Position numbers and translations under genes: made by a program
NCBI GenBank assembly: GCA_023415055.1
Contig: JAEZLZ010000006.1
Location: forward strand, 1-64,000
Direction: 5' to 3'
Source: Bacillota bacterium
GTDB taxonomy: Bacteria; Bacillota; Clostridia; Lachnospirales; Lachnospiraceae
DNA: 64,000 nucleotides
The notes under the pieces: model-generated
The model's input: only the letters and a program-made list of their open reading frames with translations
Told to the model about the DNA's origin: nothing
Database searches by the model: none
Shown here: in pieces, positions 18,513 to 27,525 of the stretch
Layout of the letters: each line of letters begins with the position of its first letter
Numbering within the stretch: the first letter of the stretch is position 1

Positions 18513-19406
18513 TTAGTTATGAATTGTTATGGTATAGGAGGCCTCAAACACATCTCCTGCAGCAAGCTCATTGCCATATTCCCTTTCCTCAAGTGTTCCA
18601 TCAAAATCACTGGCATCACAACGGCCATACCAGGGTTCTATACAAATAAAAGGAGCGTTCTTCTTCGCCGGTGACCACAGTCCGAATAGCGGAGCATCAA
18701 AGCTTACACTGAGATAGGGCTTCTTCGCGCTGTCAGCTAAGGAGATACAGTGATATTGCTTCTCCTCGATGATGAGTGCATCTCGGTCAAAAAGATGGGT
18801 ATAAATCGGAAGAAAACCGTCTTCGGTGGTCAAGATATGCTGTTCCTCAAAGGGCTTACGTACTGCCAATCCGTTCTCATCAACTAAAAGATAGTGAACC
18901 GGTTTATCGGAATCGAATTGAATATAATAATCCGATTGTCTTTCACCCTCCCTCAAAGGACACAGAAAAGCTGGATGACCTCCGATGGAGAAGTAAAGCT
19001 TATCCTCCCCCGTATTGATGACCTTCCAGAGAACGACAATATGATTTTCTTGCAGCTGATAACCAAGCTCTAGGCGAAAATCAAAGGGATATACCTTTTT
19101 CGTTTCTTCGTTTGAATCAAGATAAAACCAGAGTTCCTTATCCGATTGGTTCATAATTGTAAAGGTTAAGTCTCTTGCAATACCGTGCTGCGGTAAGGAA
19201 TAAGTCTGTCCGCGGTAGGTATAAGACTTGTTCTTCAAGGAGCCTACAATCGGGAACAGGATAGGAGAACGGCGTTTCCAATAGGCAGGATCTCCATTCC
19301 ACAGATATTCGGTTTTTGTATTCTGCTGAAAGATCCGGGTCAGTTCGGCACCGTTATCATCTACCTCAATTGCTAAGATATCATTTATTAATTTATAGGT
19401 TGACAT
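18513..19406 (-). CDS. aldose 1-epimerase (mutarotase) family protein
   Basis: About 297 residues, mutarotase beta-sandwich family of the LacX type. Visible blocks: DNGAELTRIFQQNTKTEYLWNG, the catalytic-region histidine in LPQHGIARD, and GGHPAFLCP; a conserved acidic residue is expected later in the chain. It likely interconverts anomers of a hexose or a related sugar; substrate unknown. The start at 19406 has AAGGAGG at 19413-19420 upstream on the minus strand; an in-frame ATG at 19484 is too far out. It converges with the AIM24 gene across the terminator and repeat copy A. Confidence 0.87.
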   Translation of the reverse strand: MSTYKLINDILAIEVDDNGAELTRIFQQNTKTEYLWNGDPAYWKRRSPILFPIVGSLKNKSYTYRGQTYSLPQHGIARDLTFTIMNQSDKELWFYLDSNEETKKVYPFDFRLELGYQLQENHIVVLWKVINTGEDKLYFSIGGHPAFLCPLREGERQSDYYIQFDSDKPVHYLLVDENGLAVRKPFEEQHILTTEDGFLPIYTHLFDRDALIIEEKQYHCISLADSAKKPYLSVSFDAPLFGLWSPAKKNAPFICIEPWYGRCDASDFDGTLEEREYGNELAAGDVFEASYTITIHN

Positions 19407-19536
19407 CACAATTCCTCCTTTAGCTGTTTCGTTTTCCGGTCTCATTTTATCATAGCAGGCAGTATTTTGCCACAGGTATTTCATGAACTATCCAAGAATA
19501 CCAGCCTTTCGTTTGACGAACTCTATCGATTATGGC

Positions 19537-19564
19537 TTGACAATCGGGAAAGGAATGCTATAAT
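19537..19564 (+). promoter_or_regulatory. thrS promoter
   Basis: Consensus TTGACA (19537-19542), 16-base spacer, TATAAT (19559-19564) with TGC just upstream of the -10. Transcription should start near 19571. Confidence 0.85.
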
Positions 19565-19570
19565 TAACGT

Positions 19571-19855
19571 TAGCAATTGATTATTTTTTGCAATCTATTT
19601 TAAATAATACATGTAATTAAAACGTTGACGAGAAGAGTACTATATAGAATAATTCAGAGAGAGATATGCAGGGTGCGAATATCTTATTATGATATATAGG
19701 AAGACCAGCTCCGAGTGACCCCAATCCGGTCCGGTGATGCCGTTATCATCTAATTAAGTGGGTGCTATACACCAATAAGGGTGGAACCGCGACGTGAAAT
19801 ATACGCTCGTCCCTTTCGATATGCAGAGTGCAATCGAAAGAGAGGAGTTTTTTTA
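19571..19855 (+). promoter_or_regulatory. T-box leader of thrS
   Basis: T-box elements sense uncharged tRNA and switch between terminator and antiterminator. The conserved T-box sequence AAGGGTGGAACCGCG is at 19777-19791. Stem I begins GACGAGAAGAGTA near 19626 and has an AGAGAGA box near 19657. A likely threonine specifier ACC is at 19704-19706, in the context GGAAG-ACC-AGCTCC. The terminator pairs CTTTCGAT (19813-19820) with ATCGAAAG (19833-19840), followed by seven T (19848-19854). Low charged tRNA-Thr should raise thrS expression. The specifier call is less certain than the T-box itself. Confidence 0.93.
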
Positions 19856-19859
19856 TTTA

Positions 19860-19925
19860 TGACAATGGAAAGTTCGCGAAGCGTGCTTTCTATCATTTCA
19901 TAGGAAATTTCGTCCTATGAAATTA
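19860..19925. repeat. dispersed palindrome, copy B (between T-box terminator and thrS)
   Basis: Hairpin 1: GAAAGTTCGCGAAGCGTGCT followed by TTC. Hairpin 2: ATTTCATAGGA pairs perfectly with TCCTATGAAAT around loop AATTTCG. It sits after the T-box terminator and 38 bases before the thrS start, so it is part of the read-through mRNA. Confidence 0.8.
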
Positions 19926-19962
19926 GATCAATAATAATTCAAATCTGAAAGGAGATTTTAAT

Positions 19963-21921
19963 ATGAAAATAACATTAAAGGACGGATCTTTTAAAGATTA
20001 CGACAAGGCAATGAGTGTAATTGAGATTGCGGGTGATATCAGCGAAGGCCTGGCAAGAATGGCATGTGCCGGAGAAATTGACGGTAAAGTGGTAGATCTT
20101 CGTACCATCGTTGACAAGGATTGCAGTTTAAATATATTAACCTTCAATGATGCAGCAGGTAAAGCCGCTTATCGCCACACCACCTCCCATGTATTGGCTC
20201 AGGCAGTAAAAAGATTATATCCGGAGGCTAAGCTGGCCATCGGACCTTCGATTGATACCGGTTTCTATTATGACTTTGATATCCCGTCTCTGGATCGTAC
20301 AGCACTGGATGCTTTGGAGGCAGAGATGAAGAAGATTATTAAGGAGGGTGCGCAGTTGGTTCGCTTTACTCTGCCGCGCGCCGAGGCGATTGCCCTGATG
20401 CAGTCAAAGAACGAGCCCTATAAAATAGAACTGATTGAGGATCTGCCGGTGGATGCAGAGCTTTCCTTCTATCAGCAGGGAGACTTTGTAGATCTATGTG
20501 CCGGACCTCACTTGATGAGCACAAAAAATATTAAAGCATTTAAGCTGATCAATTCCTCCGGTGCTTACTGGAGAGGCTCTGAGAAGAACAAGATGCTGAC
20601 CAGAGTCTATGGTACCGCATTTACCAAGAACGCAGAATTAGAGGAGTACCTCGCATATCTTGAGGATATCAAGAAGCGTGATCATAATAAGTTAGGCCGT
20701 GAGATGGAGTTATTTACTACCGTTGACGTTATCGGACAGGGACTTCCGCTTCTGATGCCAAAAGGTACAAAGATCATCCAGACTCTTCAGAGATGGATTG
20801 AGGATGAAGAGGAACGCCGTGGATATGTCAGAACAAAGACTCCATTAATGGCGAAGAGCGACTTATATAAGATTTCCGGTCACTGGGATCACTATAAAGA
20901 GGGTATGTTTGTTCTGGGAGATGAAAAGGTGGATAAGGAAGTATTTGCACTTCGCCCCATGACCTGCCCCTTCCAGTATTATGTATACAAGAACAGTCAG
21001 AAATCCTATCGTGATCTCCCCCTTCGTTATGGTGAGACCTCTACCTTGTTCCGTAATGAAGACTCCGGTGAGATGCACGGATTAACCCGAGTTCGTCAGT
21101 TTACGATTTCCGAAGGCCATTTGATTGTTAGACCGGATCAGATGGATGAAGAGTTTAAGGGTTGTCTGGACCTCGCGAGATATTGCTTAAAGACATTAGG
21201 AGTAGAAGAGGATGTAACCTATCGCTTGTCCAAGTGGGATCCGAATAACAAAGAGAAATACATCGGAACCGAAGAGGTCTGGGAAGAGACACAGGGTAGA
21301 ATCCGTAAGGTATTGCAGGAACTTGAAATCCCCTTCTACGAAGAAGAGGGCGAGGCTGCTTTCTATGGTCCTAAGGTGGATATCCAAGCAAAGAACGTAT
21401 ACGGCAAGATGGACACGATGATTACTGTACAGTGGGATGCACTGATTGCAGAGCAGTTTGATATGTATTATGTAGATCAGAATGGCGAGAAGGTACGTCC
21501 TTATATCATTCATAGAACAAGTATGGGCTGTTATGAGAGAACCCTTGCCTGGTTGATCGAGAAATACGCCGGCTTATTCCCGACCTGGTTATGTCCGGAA
21601 CAAGTAAGAATCTTACCGATCTCCGAAAAATACCATGACTATGCAAATAAGGTAAAGGATGAGCTACAGAGAAACAATGTACTGGTTACCATAGATGAGC
21701 GAGCAGAAAAGATCGGCTACAAGATCCGAGAAGCAAGACTGGACCGAATTCCTTATATGCTTGTGGTAGGACAGAAGGAGGAGGAAGAGGGTGTCGTTTC
21801 CGTTAGAAGCCGTTTCCTCGGAGATGAAGGTCAGAAGCCACTTGTTGATTTTGTAGATGCAATCTGTAAAGAGATCAGAACCAGAGAAATCAGAAAGATA
21901 GAAGTGACAGAGAACAACTAA
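19963..21921 (+). CDS. thrS: threonyl-tRNA synthetase
   Basis: Charges tRNA-Thr. 652 residues, full length. Order: N-terminal TGS domain (1-60), editing domain with HTTSHVLAQAVKRLYP (HxxxH editing motif) and a CAGPH block, class II catalytic core with RPMTCPFQYYVYKN (zinc-binding Cys), RYGETSTLFRNEDSGEMHGL and the motif-3 segment RTSMGCYERTLAWLIEKY. The C-terminal anticodon-binding domain runs from about 545 and includes VGQKEEEEG. GAAAGGAG precedes the ATG. Controlled by the upstream T-box. Confidence 0.98.
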   Translation: MKITLKDGSFKDYDKAMSVIEIAGDISEGLARMACAGEIDGKVVDLRTIVDKDCSLNILTFNDAAGKAAYRHTTSHVLAQAVKRLYPEAKLAIGPSIDTGFYYDFDIPSLDRTALDALEAEMKKIIKEGAQLVRFTLPRAEAIALMQSKNEPYKIELIEDLPVDAELSFYQQGDFVDLCAGPHLMSTKNIKAFKLINSSGAYWRGSEKNKMLTRVYGTAFTKNAELEEYLAYLEDIKKRDHNKLGREMELFTTVDVIGQGLPLLMPKGTKIIQTLQRWIEDEEERRGYVRTKTPLMAKSDLYKISGHWDHYKEGMFVLGDEKVDKEVFALRPMTCPFQYYVYKNSQKSYRDLPLRYGETSTLFRNEDSGEMHGLTRVRQFTISEGHLIVRPDQMDEEFKGCLDLARYCLKTLGVEEDVTYRLSKWDPNNKEKYIGTEEVWEETQGRIRKVLQELEIPFYEEEGEAAFYGPKVDIQAKNVYGKMDTMITVQWDALIAEQFDMYYVDQNGEKVRPYIIHRTSMGCYERTLAWLIEKYAGLFPTWLCPEQVRILPISEKYHDYANKVKDELQRNNVLVTIDERAEKIGYKIREARLDRIPYMLVVGQKEEEEGVVSVRSRFLGDEGQKPLVDFVDAICKEIRTREIRKIEVTENN

Positions 21922-21947
21922 TTTAATGTTTATTTCTCATTGAATAA

Positions 21948-22021
21948 AGAAGGTCCGTGAAATACCATTCCGTAAGAGATTCATTTACTCTGAACTATGG
22001 GTGGTATTTTGCGGATCTTCT
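21948..22021 (+). terminator. long hairpin after thrS
   Basis: 21948-21966 pairs with 22002-22021 (about 19 pairs with G-U pairs). The outer arm begins AGAAGGTCCG, nearly the same as the hairpin after pnp. No strong T-tract, so it may be an RNA 3' end rather than a classical terminator. Confidence 0.6.
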
Positions 22022-22068
22022 ATTATAAAAGATCTGTATTAAAATCTATAGAATATATTAGCTTAAGG

Positions 22069-22097
22069 TTGACAAATGTATCCCCCGGTTATATGAT
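22069..22097 (+). promoter_or_regulatory. promoter of the O-acetylhomoserine sulfhydrylase gene
   Basis: TTGACA (22069-22074), 17-base spacer, TATGAT (22092-22097). I see no SAM riboswitch in the short leader. Confidence 0.75.
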
Positions 22098-22153
22098 TTC
22101 TTATAACAATATTTGAATAATAATACATAGTCAGTACTGGAAAGGCGGATGAA

Positions 22154-23434
22154 ATGAGTAATTATCGTATTGAGACGAAATGTATCCAGGAGGGTTATGA
22201 TCCGAAGAACGGGGAACCCAGAGTATTACCGATTTATCAGAGCACTACCTTTAAATACGACTCTAGCGAACAGGTCGGAAGGCTGTTCGATCTTACGGAG
22301 GAAGGCTTTTTCTATACCAGACTTGCAAACCCGACGGTGGACTGCGTTGAACGTAAGATTGCTGCTCTGGAAGGCGGAGTTGGTGCCTTGTGTACTTCTT
22401 CCGGTCAGGCAGCCAGCCTGATTGCTGTGTTGAATATATGTAGCAGCGGAGATCATATGATATCCACCAGTACCATATACGGAGGAACTACGAACCTCTT
22501 CGCAGTAACCTTAAAGAGACTGGGAATTGAGGTGACCTTCATAGATCCTGAGGCTTCCATTGAAGAGCTGCAGAGAGAAATCAGAGAGAATACAAAGCTG
22601 GTTTTTGCGGAGACGATCGCAAATCCTGCACTTGTAATTACGGATATTGAGAAGTTGGCTGATTTTGCCCATAAGAACGGATTACCCTTATATATCGATA
22701 ATACGTTTGCAACACCGATTAATTGCAGACCCATTGAATTCGGTGCAGATATCGTAGTACACTCTACCTCAAAGTACATGGATGGTCATGCGGTTGCATT
22801 GGGCGGAGTAATTGTGGACAGTGGTAACTTTAATTGGGATAACGGTAAATTCCCGGGATTATCAACACCGGATGATTCTTATCATGGAATGGTTTATACC
22901 AGAGACTGCGGCAGAGCGGCTTTTATCACCAAAGCAAGAGTGCAATTGATGCGTGACCTTGGGTCTGCACCAGCTCCAAACAATGCTTTCTTATTAAATC
23001 TCGGACTTGAAACGCTGCATCTTCGTATGGAACGCCACTGCAGCAATGCTTTGAAGGTAGCCGAGTATCTTGAGAAAAACGATAAAATCGCCTGGGTGAA
23101 CTATCCTGATTTGAAAGGGAATAAATATTTTTCTTTAGCGAAAAAATATCTTCCAAAGGGTTCCTGTGGTGTAATCTCCTATGGAATCAAGGGTGGAAGA
23201 GAAGCGGCGATCAAGTTCATGGACAGTCTTAAGCTTGCTGCCATCGTCGTTCATGTGGCCGATAATCGGACGGGGGTTCTGCACCCTGCAAGCACCACAC
23301 ATCGTCAGCTGACTGATCAACAGCTAATCGATGCCGGCATTACACCTGACCTCATCCGTATGTCGATTGGTATTGAAAATGTTGATGATATTATTGCGGA
23401 TATAGAGCAGGCACTGAACAAAGTTTCCTGTTAA
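22154..23434 (+). CDS. O-acetylhomoserine aminocarboxypropyltransferase (sulfhydrylase)
   Basis: PLP enzyme of the Cys/Met metabolism family that makes homocysteine (or methionine) from O-acetylhomoserine and sulfide (or methanethiol). 426 residues, the length typical of the MetY group, longer than MetB/MetC. Motifs: N-terminal YDPKNGEPRVLPIYQSTTF, FFYTRLANPTVDCVERKIAALEGG, and the PLP lysine in VVHSTSKYMDGH at about K207. The ending SIGIENVDDIIADIEQAL is typical. A ribosome binding site GGAAAGGCGGATGAA precedes the ATG. Monocistronic between its promoter and terminator. Cystathionine gamma-synthase is the alternative but the length argues against it. Confidence 0.9.
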   Translation: MSNYRIETKCIQEGYDPKNGEPRVLPIYQSTTFKYDSSEQVGRLFDLTEEGFFYTRLANPTVDCVERKIAALEGGVGALCTSSGQAASLIAVLNICSSGDHMISTSTIYGGTTNLFAVTLKRLGIEVTFIDPEASIEELQREIRENTKLVFAETIANPALVITDIEKLADFAHKNGLPLYIDNTFATPINCRPIEFGADIVVHSTSKYMDGHAVALGGVIVDSGNFNWDNGKFPGLSTPDDSYHGMVYTRDCGRAAFITKARVQLMRDLGSAPAPNNAFLLNLGLETLHLRMERHCSNALKVAEYLEKNDKIAWVNYPDLKGNKYFSLAKKYLPKGSCGVISYGIKGGREAAIKFMDSLKLAAIVVHVADNRTGVLHPASTTHRQLTDQQLIDAGITPDLIRMSIGIENVDDIIADIEQALNKVSC

Positions 23435-23450
23435 TCATCTTAATAAATTT

Positions 23451-23520
23451 ACACGGTTTGACATTCCTGACGAAGGGGAGGCTTTATGATCCCGGACGAA
23501 TGCTTGTCGGCCGTGTTTTC
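23451..23520 (+). terminator. terminator after the sulfhydrylase gene
   Basis: ACACGG (23451-23456) pairs with CCGTGT (23511-23516), and GACA/TGTC pair just inside; TTTTC overlaps and follows the stem. Confidence 0.65.
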
Positions 23521-23529
23521 TTATACATG

Positions 23530-23564
23530 ACAATAGAAAGTTCGCGAAGCGAACTTTCTATTGT
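23530..23564. repeat. dispersed palindrome, copy C (perfect hairpin)
   Basis: A perfect 16-bp stem: ACAATAGAAAGTTCGC (23530-23545), loop GAA, then its exact reverse complement (23549-23564). It carries hairpin 1 of the repeat family with full symmetry and lacks hairpin 2. Confidence 0.85.
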
Positions 23565-23807
23565 ATAAAATCCTTGCAAATTGTACGAAAAATTGCATAA
23601 AAATGTCGTTTATCAGGCTTTTACTATAGACGAAATATCGTTCCTGTTTTATAATTAATCATGGGGTCACATTTTACCTTGGAGATTCTGTAAATAGAGA
23701 AAAGGTTGAAATGTGAGAGTTATAGGATTGTATTAAATGATATGATACATAAGAGTATCGGAATGCATTCCGGTATTTACTATATAAATGAACTATAGGG
23801 AGAACAA

Positions 23808-26135
23808 ATGAGAAGCATTAAAACAAAGGGAATGGTATTCTCACTGGCTATCATATTATTTGTAGGTTCTGCAATCGGAATTAGTGATTACTTGCGATTT
23901 AAAGTAATTTTGGTGAGTGAAGTGAATCATGCGGTACAACGTGTAGCCACGGAATCAGCTTCTCATCTTTCAAATTATATGGAGCAATTTGTGACACCTC
24001 TACTGAGTCTGGCTAGAGATGAGAGAATCGCCAGTATGGATTTTGACCTTCAGAAAGAGGTTCTGGACAATCAGATTAATTCGTTCTACTTAAATGTTGC
24101 AGTTGCGGATATGGATGGAATTGCGCATTATATTGATGGTTCTACGTTAAATATCAGCGATCGGGATTACATTCATGAAGCTTTGTCTGGAAAACTAGCT
24201 TTTTCTGAAGTTATCATCAGCCGTAAAACGAATGAACCGGTCATCATGGTAGCAGCTCCGATCTATCAAAAAGATTCGATAAAGGGCGCTTTAATTGCCA
24301 GATTGGATGTGGATTTCCTTTCAGATTATGCATTAACCCGAGGCTATGGCGAGCATGGTAAGGCCTACATAATAAGTGATGAAGGCTCCTTCATTTCACG
24401 TCCCCTGAGTGAAAAAAATGAGGATGAATATAATCTGTATTCCCTGGCTAATGCTGATAAGGAATATACATCCTTGGCTGAATTTATCAAATCCACAAAG
24501 GATAGTCAGGTTGGCTACGGCAAATACACCTATGACGGCAACCGGATACTCATGGGCTATGCTTCGGTCGAGAATACCAATTGGAAGATCTTTATCGGTA
24601 CCAATGAAGAGGATGCGTTAGCGAACCTAAACGGATTGCAGCGATTATTCTTCTTGGTGACAGGAGTAACTCTTACGGTCAGTTTATTATTGGCATATAT
24701 TTTCGTCAGCCGGTTTTCCAAGCCGATCCTTGAGCTTGAGCATTTGTTTTCTCTCGGTGCCAAGGGAAATCTGACGATTCGTTTTACACGTAAATCCAAG
24801 GATGAGATTGGACGTCTCGGAGTCAGCTTTAATCGTATGATGGATAAGATCAAGACTCTGACCCAGTATGACCCTTTAACAACACTATTAAATCAGTATG
24901 TTTTAGAAAAAGATGTTCTGTCACTGGAACAAAGTGAAGAACAAACCAATTTTTCGCTGATCATGATTGCAATCGATAAATTTAGTCATGTAAATGAAAA
25001 CTATGGTTATACCACCGGTGATATTGTTTTATGTGAGGTTGCCAGAAGAATTCTGATCTGTCTTAATGAGAACTATCAGATTTATCGATATAAGGGAGAT
25101 GAATTCGTCGTGCTTGCTAATAAAAATGTCACCGAGGAAGATCTAGAGGCGAAGGCACAGCATATCCTCCAGAAAATCAAGGAGAATTATGTGGTAGCCG
25201 GGCGGGAGATTGATATCCGCTTCAGCATCGGTTTATTTCTATGGAATGATAATACCAGAACAGAGGAGCCACTCAAAGCGGTTACTCATGCAAAGAATTA
25301 TGCCAGATTTCAAGGCAGCAATATGATTCAGAAGTATGACAAGGCTATCTATAATAAACTGTCCGTATCATTAGAGCTTCAGGCGGATATTGTTCATGGC
25401 ATTCGTGAGAATCAATTCAACCTCGTATATCAGCCACTTTTTTATCTTGGAGATGAAAAGATTGCAGAGGTGGAAGCGCTGATTCGGTGGAATCATCCGA
25501 CTAGAGGGCTTTTATATCCGGACCAATTTATCGATATCGCAGAGCAGGCGGGATCCATCATTGAAATAGATTACTGGGTAATAGAGACTGCCTGTAAGCA
25601 ACTGAAGGTATGGAAGGACACGAATGTAACTCCGGTATTACTTTCCATTAATATATCCACCAAAACCTTTGAGACCAAGAGATTTATCGTCGATCTTATG
25701 GAATTGGTACGTGAATACGAGGTGGATCCGGTCTATATTCAGATTGAATTGACGGAGCGTATTATTATAAAGAATGTGGATGAGAGCATTCAACGCCTTC
25801 AATTATTAAGAGACATGGGTTTTCGTGTAGCAATTGATGATTTTGGAATTGGATATTCCTCATTAAGTTACATTGTTCGGCTTCCGATTGATTGTATTAA
25901 GATTGATAAATCCTTTGTTCAAAGTATTGCCACCAGTAAGGAAGCAAAGACGATTGTATCTACGATTATCAACCTCTGTAAGGATCTTAAGCTGAATGTC
26001 ATAGCAGAAGGAATTGAGAATAGTCTGGAGCTGGATTATTTAAAGGTGATTCAATGTGATATCGGGCAGGGCTATTACTTCTCAAGACCTGTGGAGATGA
26101 CAGAAATTGAACAGAGACATTTATTGCATGATTAA
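23808..26135 (+). CDS. membrane GGDEF-EAL protein (c-di-GMP turnover)
   Basis: 775 residues. TM segment at about 8-28, extracytoplasmic dCACHE-like sensor (about 35-280, with IDGSTLNISDRDYIHEAL), second TM (about 285-305), HAMP, GGDEF (about 350-510), EAL (about 525-775). The GGDEF signature reads YKGDEF, so the first glycine is Lys and cyclase activity is doubtful. The EAL domain is intact: EVEALIRW, QIELTER, DDFGIGYSSL, IAEGIEN. It is probably a c-di-GMP phosphodiesterase controlled by an extracellular small molecule, with the GGDEF half possibly a GTP sensor. No neighbouring gene hints at the output. Confidence 0.92.
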   Translation: MRSIKTKGMVFSLAIILFVGSAIGISDYLRFKVILVSEVNHAVQRVATESASHLSNYMEQFVTPLLSLARDERIASMDFDLQKEVLDNQINSFYLNVAVADMDGIAHYIDGSTLNISDRDYIHEALSGKLAFSEVIISRKTNEPVIMVAAPIYQKDSIKGALIARLDVDFLSDYALTRGYGEHGKAYIISDEGSFISRPLSEKNEDEYNLYSLANADKEYTSLAEFIKSTKDSQVGYGKYTYDGNRILMGYASVENTNWKIFIGTNEEDALANLNGLQRLFFLVTGVTLTVSLLLAYIFVSRFSKPILELEHLFSLGAKGNLTIRFTRKSKDEIGRLGVSFNRMMDKIKTLTQYDPLTTLLNQYVLEKDVLSLEQSEEQTNFSLIMIAIDKFSHVNENYGYTTGDIVLCEVARRILICLNENYQIYRYKGDEFVVLANKNVTEEDLEAKAQHILQKIKENYVVAGREIDIRFSIGLFLWNDNTRTEEPLKAVTHAKNYARFQGSNMIQKYDKAIYNKLSVSLELQADIVHGIRENQFNLVYQPLFYLGDEKIAEVEALIRWNHPTRGLLYPDQFIDIAEQAGSIIEIDYWVIETACKQLKVWKDTNVTPVLLSINISTKTFETKRFIVDLMELVREYEVDPVYIQIELTERIIIKNVDESIQRLQLLRDMGFRVAIDDFGIGYSSLSYIVRLPIDCIKIDKSFVQSIATSKEAKTIVSTIINLCKDLKLNVIAEGIENSLELDYLKVIQCDIGQGYYFSRPVEMTEIEQRHLLHD

Positions 26136-26150
26136 AGTCTAAAGGAATCA

Positions 26151-26199
26151 AAACCCTCTTTGCTGCACCAGATATTCCCAAGCAAAGAGGGTTTAATTT
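26151..26199. terminator. terminator between the EAL gene and the radical-SAM gene
   Basis: AAACCCTCTTTGCT (26151-26164) pairs perfectly with AGCAAAGAGGGTTT (26181-26194), followed by AATTTTT on the + strand. It lies between converging genes. Confidence 0.85.
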
Positions 26200-26201
26200 T
26201 T

Positions 26202-26229
26202 GTATGAGGAAAGTTCGTCCTATATTCAT
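26202..26229. repeat. dispersed palindrome, partial copy (hairpin 2)
   Basis: TATGAGGAAAGTTCGTCCTA resembles the GAGGAAATTTCGTCCTA arm of copy A. It overlaps the 3' end of the radical-SAM gene. Confidence 0.45.
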
Positions 26230-27119
26230 ATCAAAGGAAAGGAGAATTGCTTGTACTCATAATCTCCACGATAAGCCTTTATGATTTCATCCATTCGATA
26301 TAAGATTCCGAGGCGGTTACATTCAGCGGTAAACAAAGCTTGCAGCTCCTTTTCTCTCGGACTATGACAGGCATATGAGGAACCATAACGCTTAATATAT
26401 CTTTCTACGAGCTTTTGACCTGGAAATTGTTCATTAAGCTTTTGATAGAAATATTCCCGCTGTCCGTTACGAAGGGTAAGACCAAATAAAGGATAGATAA
26501 AACGAGCGCCATTTTCCTTTGCCTGCTTGATGATCGTGAGAACATTCTCCGGTGTATCGGTAAGGTAGGGAAGAAGGGGCATCATTAATATTCCGGTGAA
26601 AATACCGGCATTGCTTAATTGCCGGATTGCCTCAAACCGTTTTGAGGATGCATTGACATTGGGCTCCAACTTTTGGCTTAATTCATCCTCGGATGTGGTT
26701 ATTGTTATCTTTGCAATCACCGGTGAGTGAACTTTTATCCTTGATAATAAATCTATATCCCTTACGATTAAGGCGCTCTTAGTCGCTATCGCAATACCGA
26801 AATGATAAGTATTGATAAGCTCAAGTGCCTGTCTTGTTAATTCCTGTTTTTTCTCAAAGGGGTTATAGGGATCACTCATAGAACCGGTTCCGATGACTCC
26901 GGTTTTTGTTTTATGTCGCAGTTCTTCACCTAAGATAACCAGTGCATTTTCCTTTGCACGAACCGTATCGAATTCGGATATCTGATAGCAGTCGCTCCGG
27001 CTGTCGCAGTAGATACAGCCGTGACAGCAGCCTTTATAGAGATTCATATTATATTCCGTACCGAACCAGTCACTGTCTTTTTTTGTGGAAATAATGGTTT
27101 TTGCCGGTATCGTTTTCAT
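26226..27119 (-). CDS. SPL-like radical SAM protein
   Basis: About 297 residues, radical SAM family related to the spore photoproduct lyase/Rv2578c-type group. The 4Fe-4S motif is NLYKGCCHGCIYCDSR (CX3CX2C, with an extra adjacent Cys). TGSMSDPYNPFEKK and a TLRNGQREYFY segment are family blocks. True spore photoproduct lyase differs in length and C-terminus, so DNA repair is not implied. The start at 27119 has AGAAAGGA upstream; the longer frame to 27200 overlaps the preceding gene. It is second in a minus-strand unit behind the GyrI-like fragment. Confidence 0.85.
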   Translation of the reverse strand: MKTIPAKTIISTKKDSDWFGTEYNMNLYKGCCHGCIYCDSRSDCYQISEFDTVRAKENALVILGEELRHKTKTGVIGTGSMSDPYNPFEKKQELTRQALELINTYHFGIAIATKSALIVRDIDLLSRIKVHSPVIAKITITTSEDELSQKLEPNVNASSKRFEAIRQLSNAGIFTGILMMPLLPYLTDTPENVLTIIKQAKENGARFIYPLFGLTLRNGQREYFYQKLNEQFPGQKLVERYIKRYGSSYACHSPREKELQALFTAECNRLGILYRMDEIIKAYRGDYEYKQFSFPLI

Positions 27120-27135
27120 TGGATTCCTTTCTGGA

Positions 27136-27417
27136 TCACAGGATTGGATGTCGAAGAATGGTTCTTCTGTTTTCCGGCTGGGGAGGAACCGAATATTCAA
27201 AGGCAGAAGTATCGCTGTAATCGATACAATTCATTTTTATCGTATAGGAGAGAGAATAGAGCAGCTCCACAGCCTTTTGATATTCCCCATCGGTGTCATT
27301 TGGATTCCCATGACCCTCTATCATAATAAATTGCATGGAAGGTACCTCAATTAGAGCAGGTTCTGTCCCCGGAGCATACAAGTCTTTGTAATGCTTTATA
27401 AAATTTATCTTATTCAT
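27136..27417 (-). pseudogene. truncated GyrI-like small-molecule-binding domain protein
   Basis: The 93 residues begin NKINFIKHYKDLYAPG, then IEVPSMQFIMIEGHGNPND and EYQKAVELLYSLSYTIKMN, matching the N-terminal half of GyrI-like-domain proteins that are normally about 200 residues. The chain then leaves the family pattern and stops 16 bases before the radical-SAM gene, so the second half is gone. It keeps a good ribosome binding site (AGAAAGGA) and lies behind the palindromic operator at 27483-27506. A short functional relic cannot be excluded. Confidence 0.65.
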
Positions 27418-27482
27418 TCTGTTTCATCCTTTCTGATTGGTTAAGGTACATCGTTATTTGATAGAAACAGAATATCATAGTT

Positions 27483-27506
27483 AATATGACATCTTTGCGT
27501 CATATT
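27483..27506. promoter_or_regulatory. palindromic operator, copy 1
   Basis: AATATGAC-N8-GTCATATT. The identical arms with the same 8-base spacer occur at 28468-28491. This copy lies 66 bases upstream of the GyrI-like start, over the likely promoter region (TATGAT further downstream on the minus strand). Confidence 0.8.
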
Positions 27507-27525
27507 ATAATAATCTATATAATTT

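Larger units (their letters stand above)
19407..19962. other. 556-base gap carrying the thrS regulatory region
   Basis: Contains the thrS promoter, the T-box leader, its terminator and dispersed repeat copy B, all listed separately. No protein gene. Confidence 0.9.
23435..23807. other. 373-base gap before the GGDEF/EAL gene
   Basis: Holds the sulfhydrylase terminator and palindrome copy C (separate entries). The remaining 240 bases are AT-rich with no gene and no promoter I trust. Confidence 0.6.
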
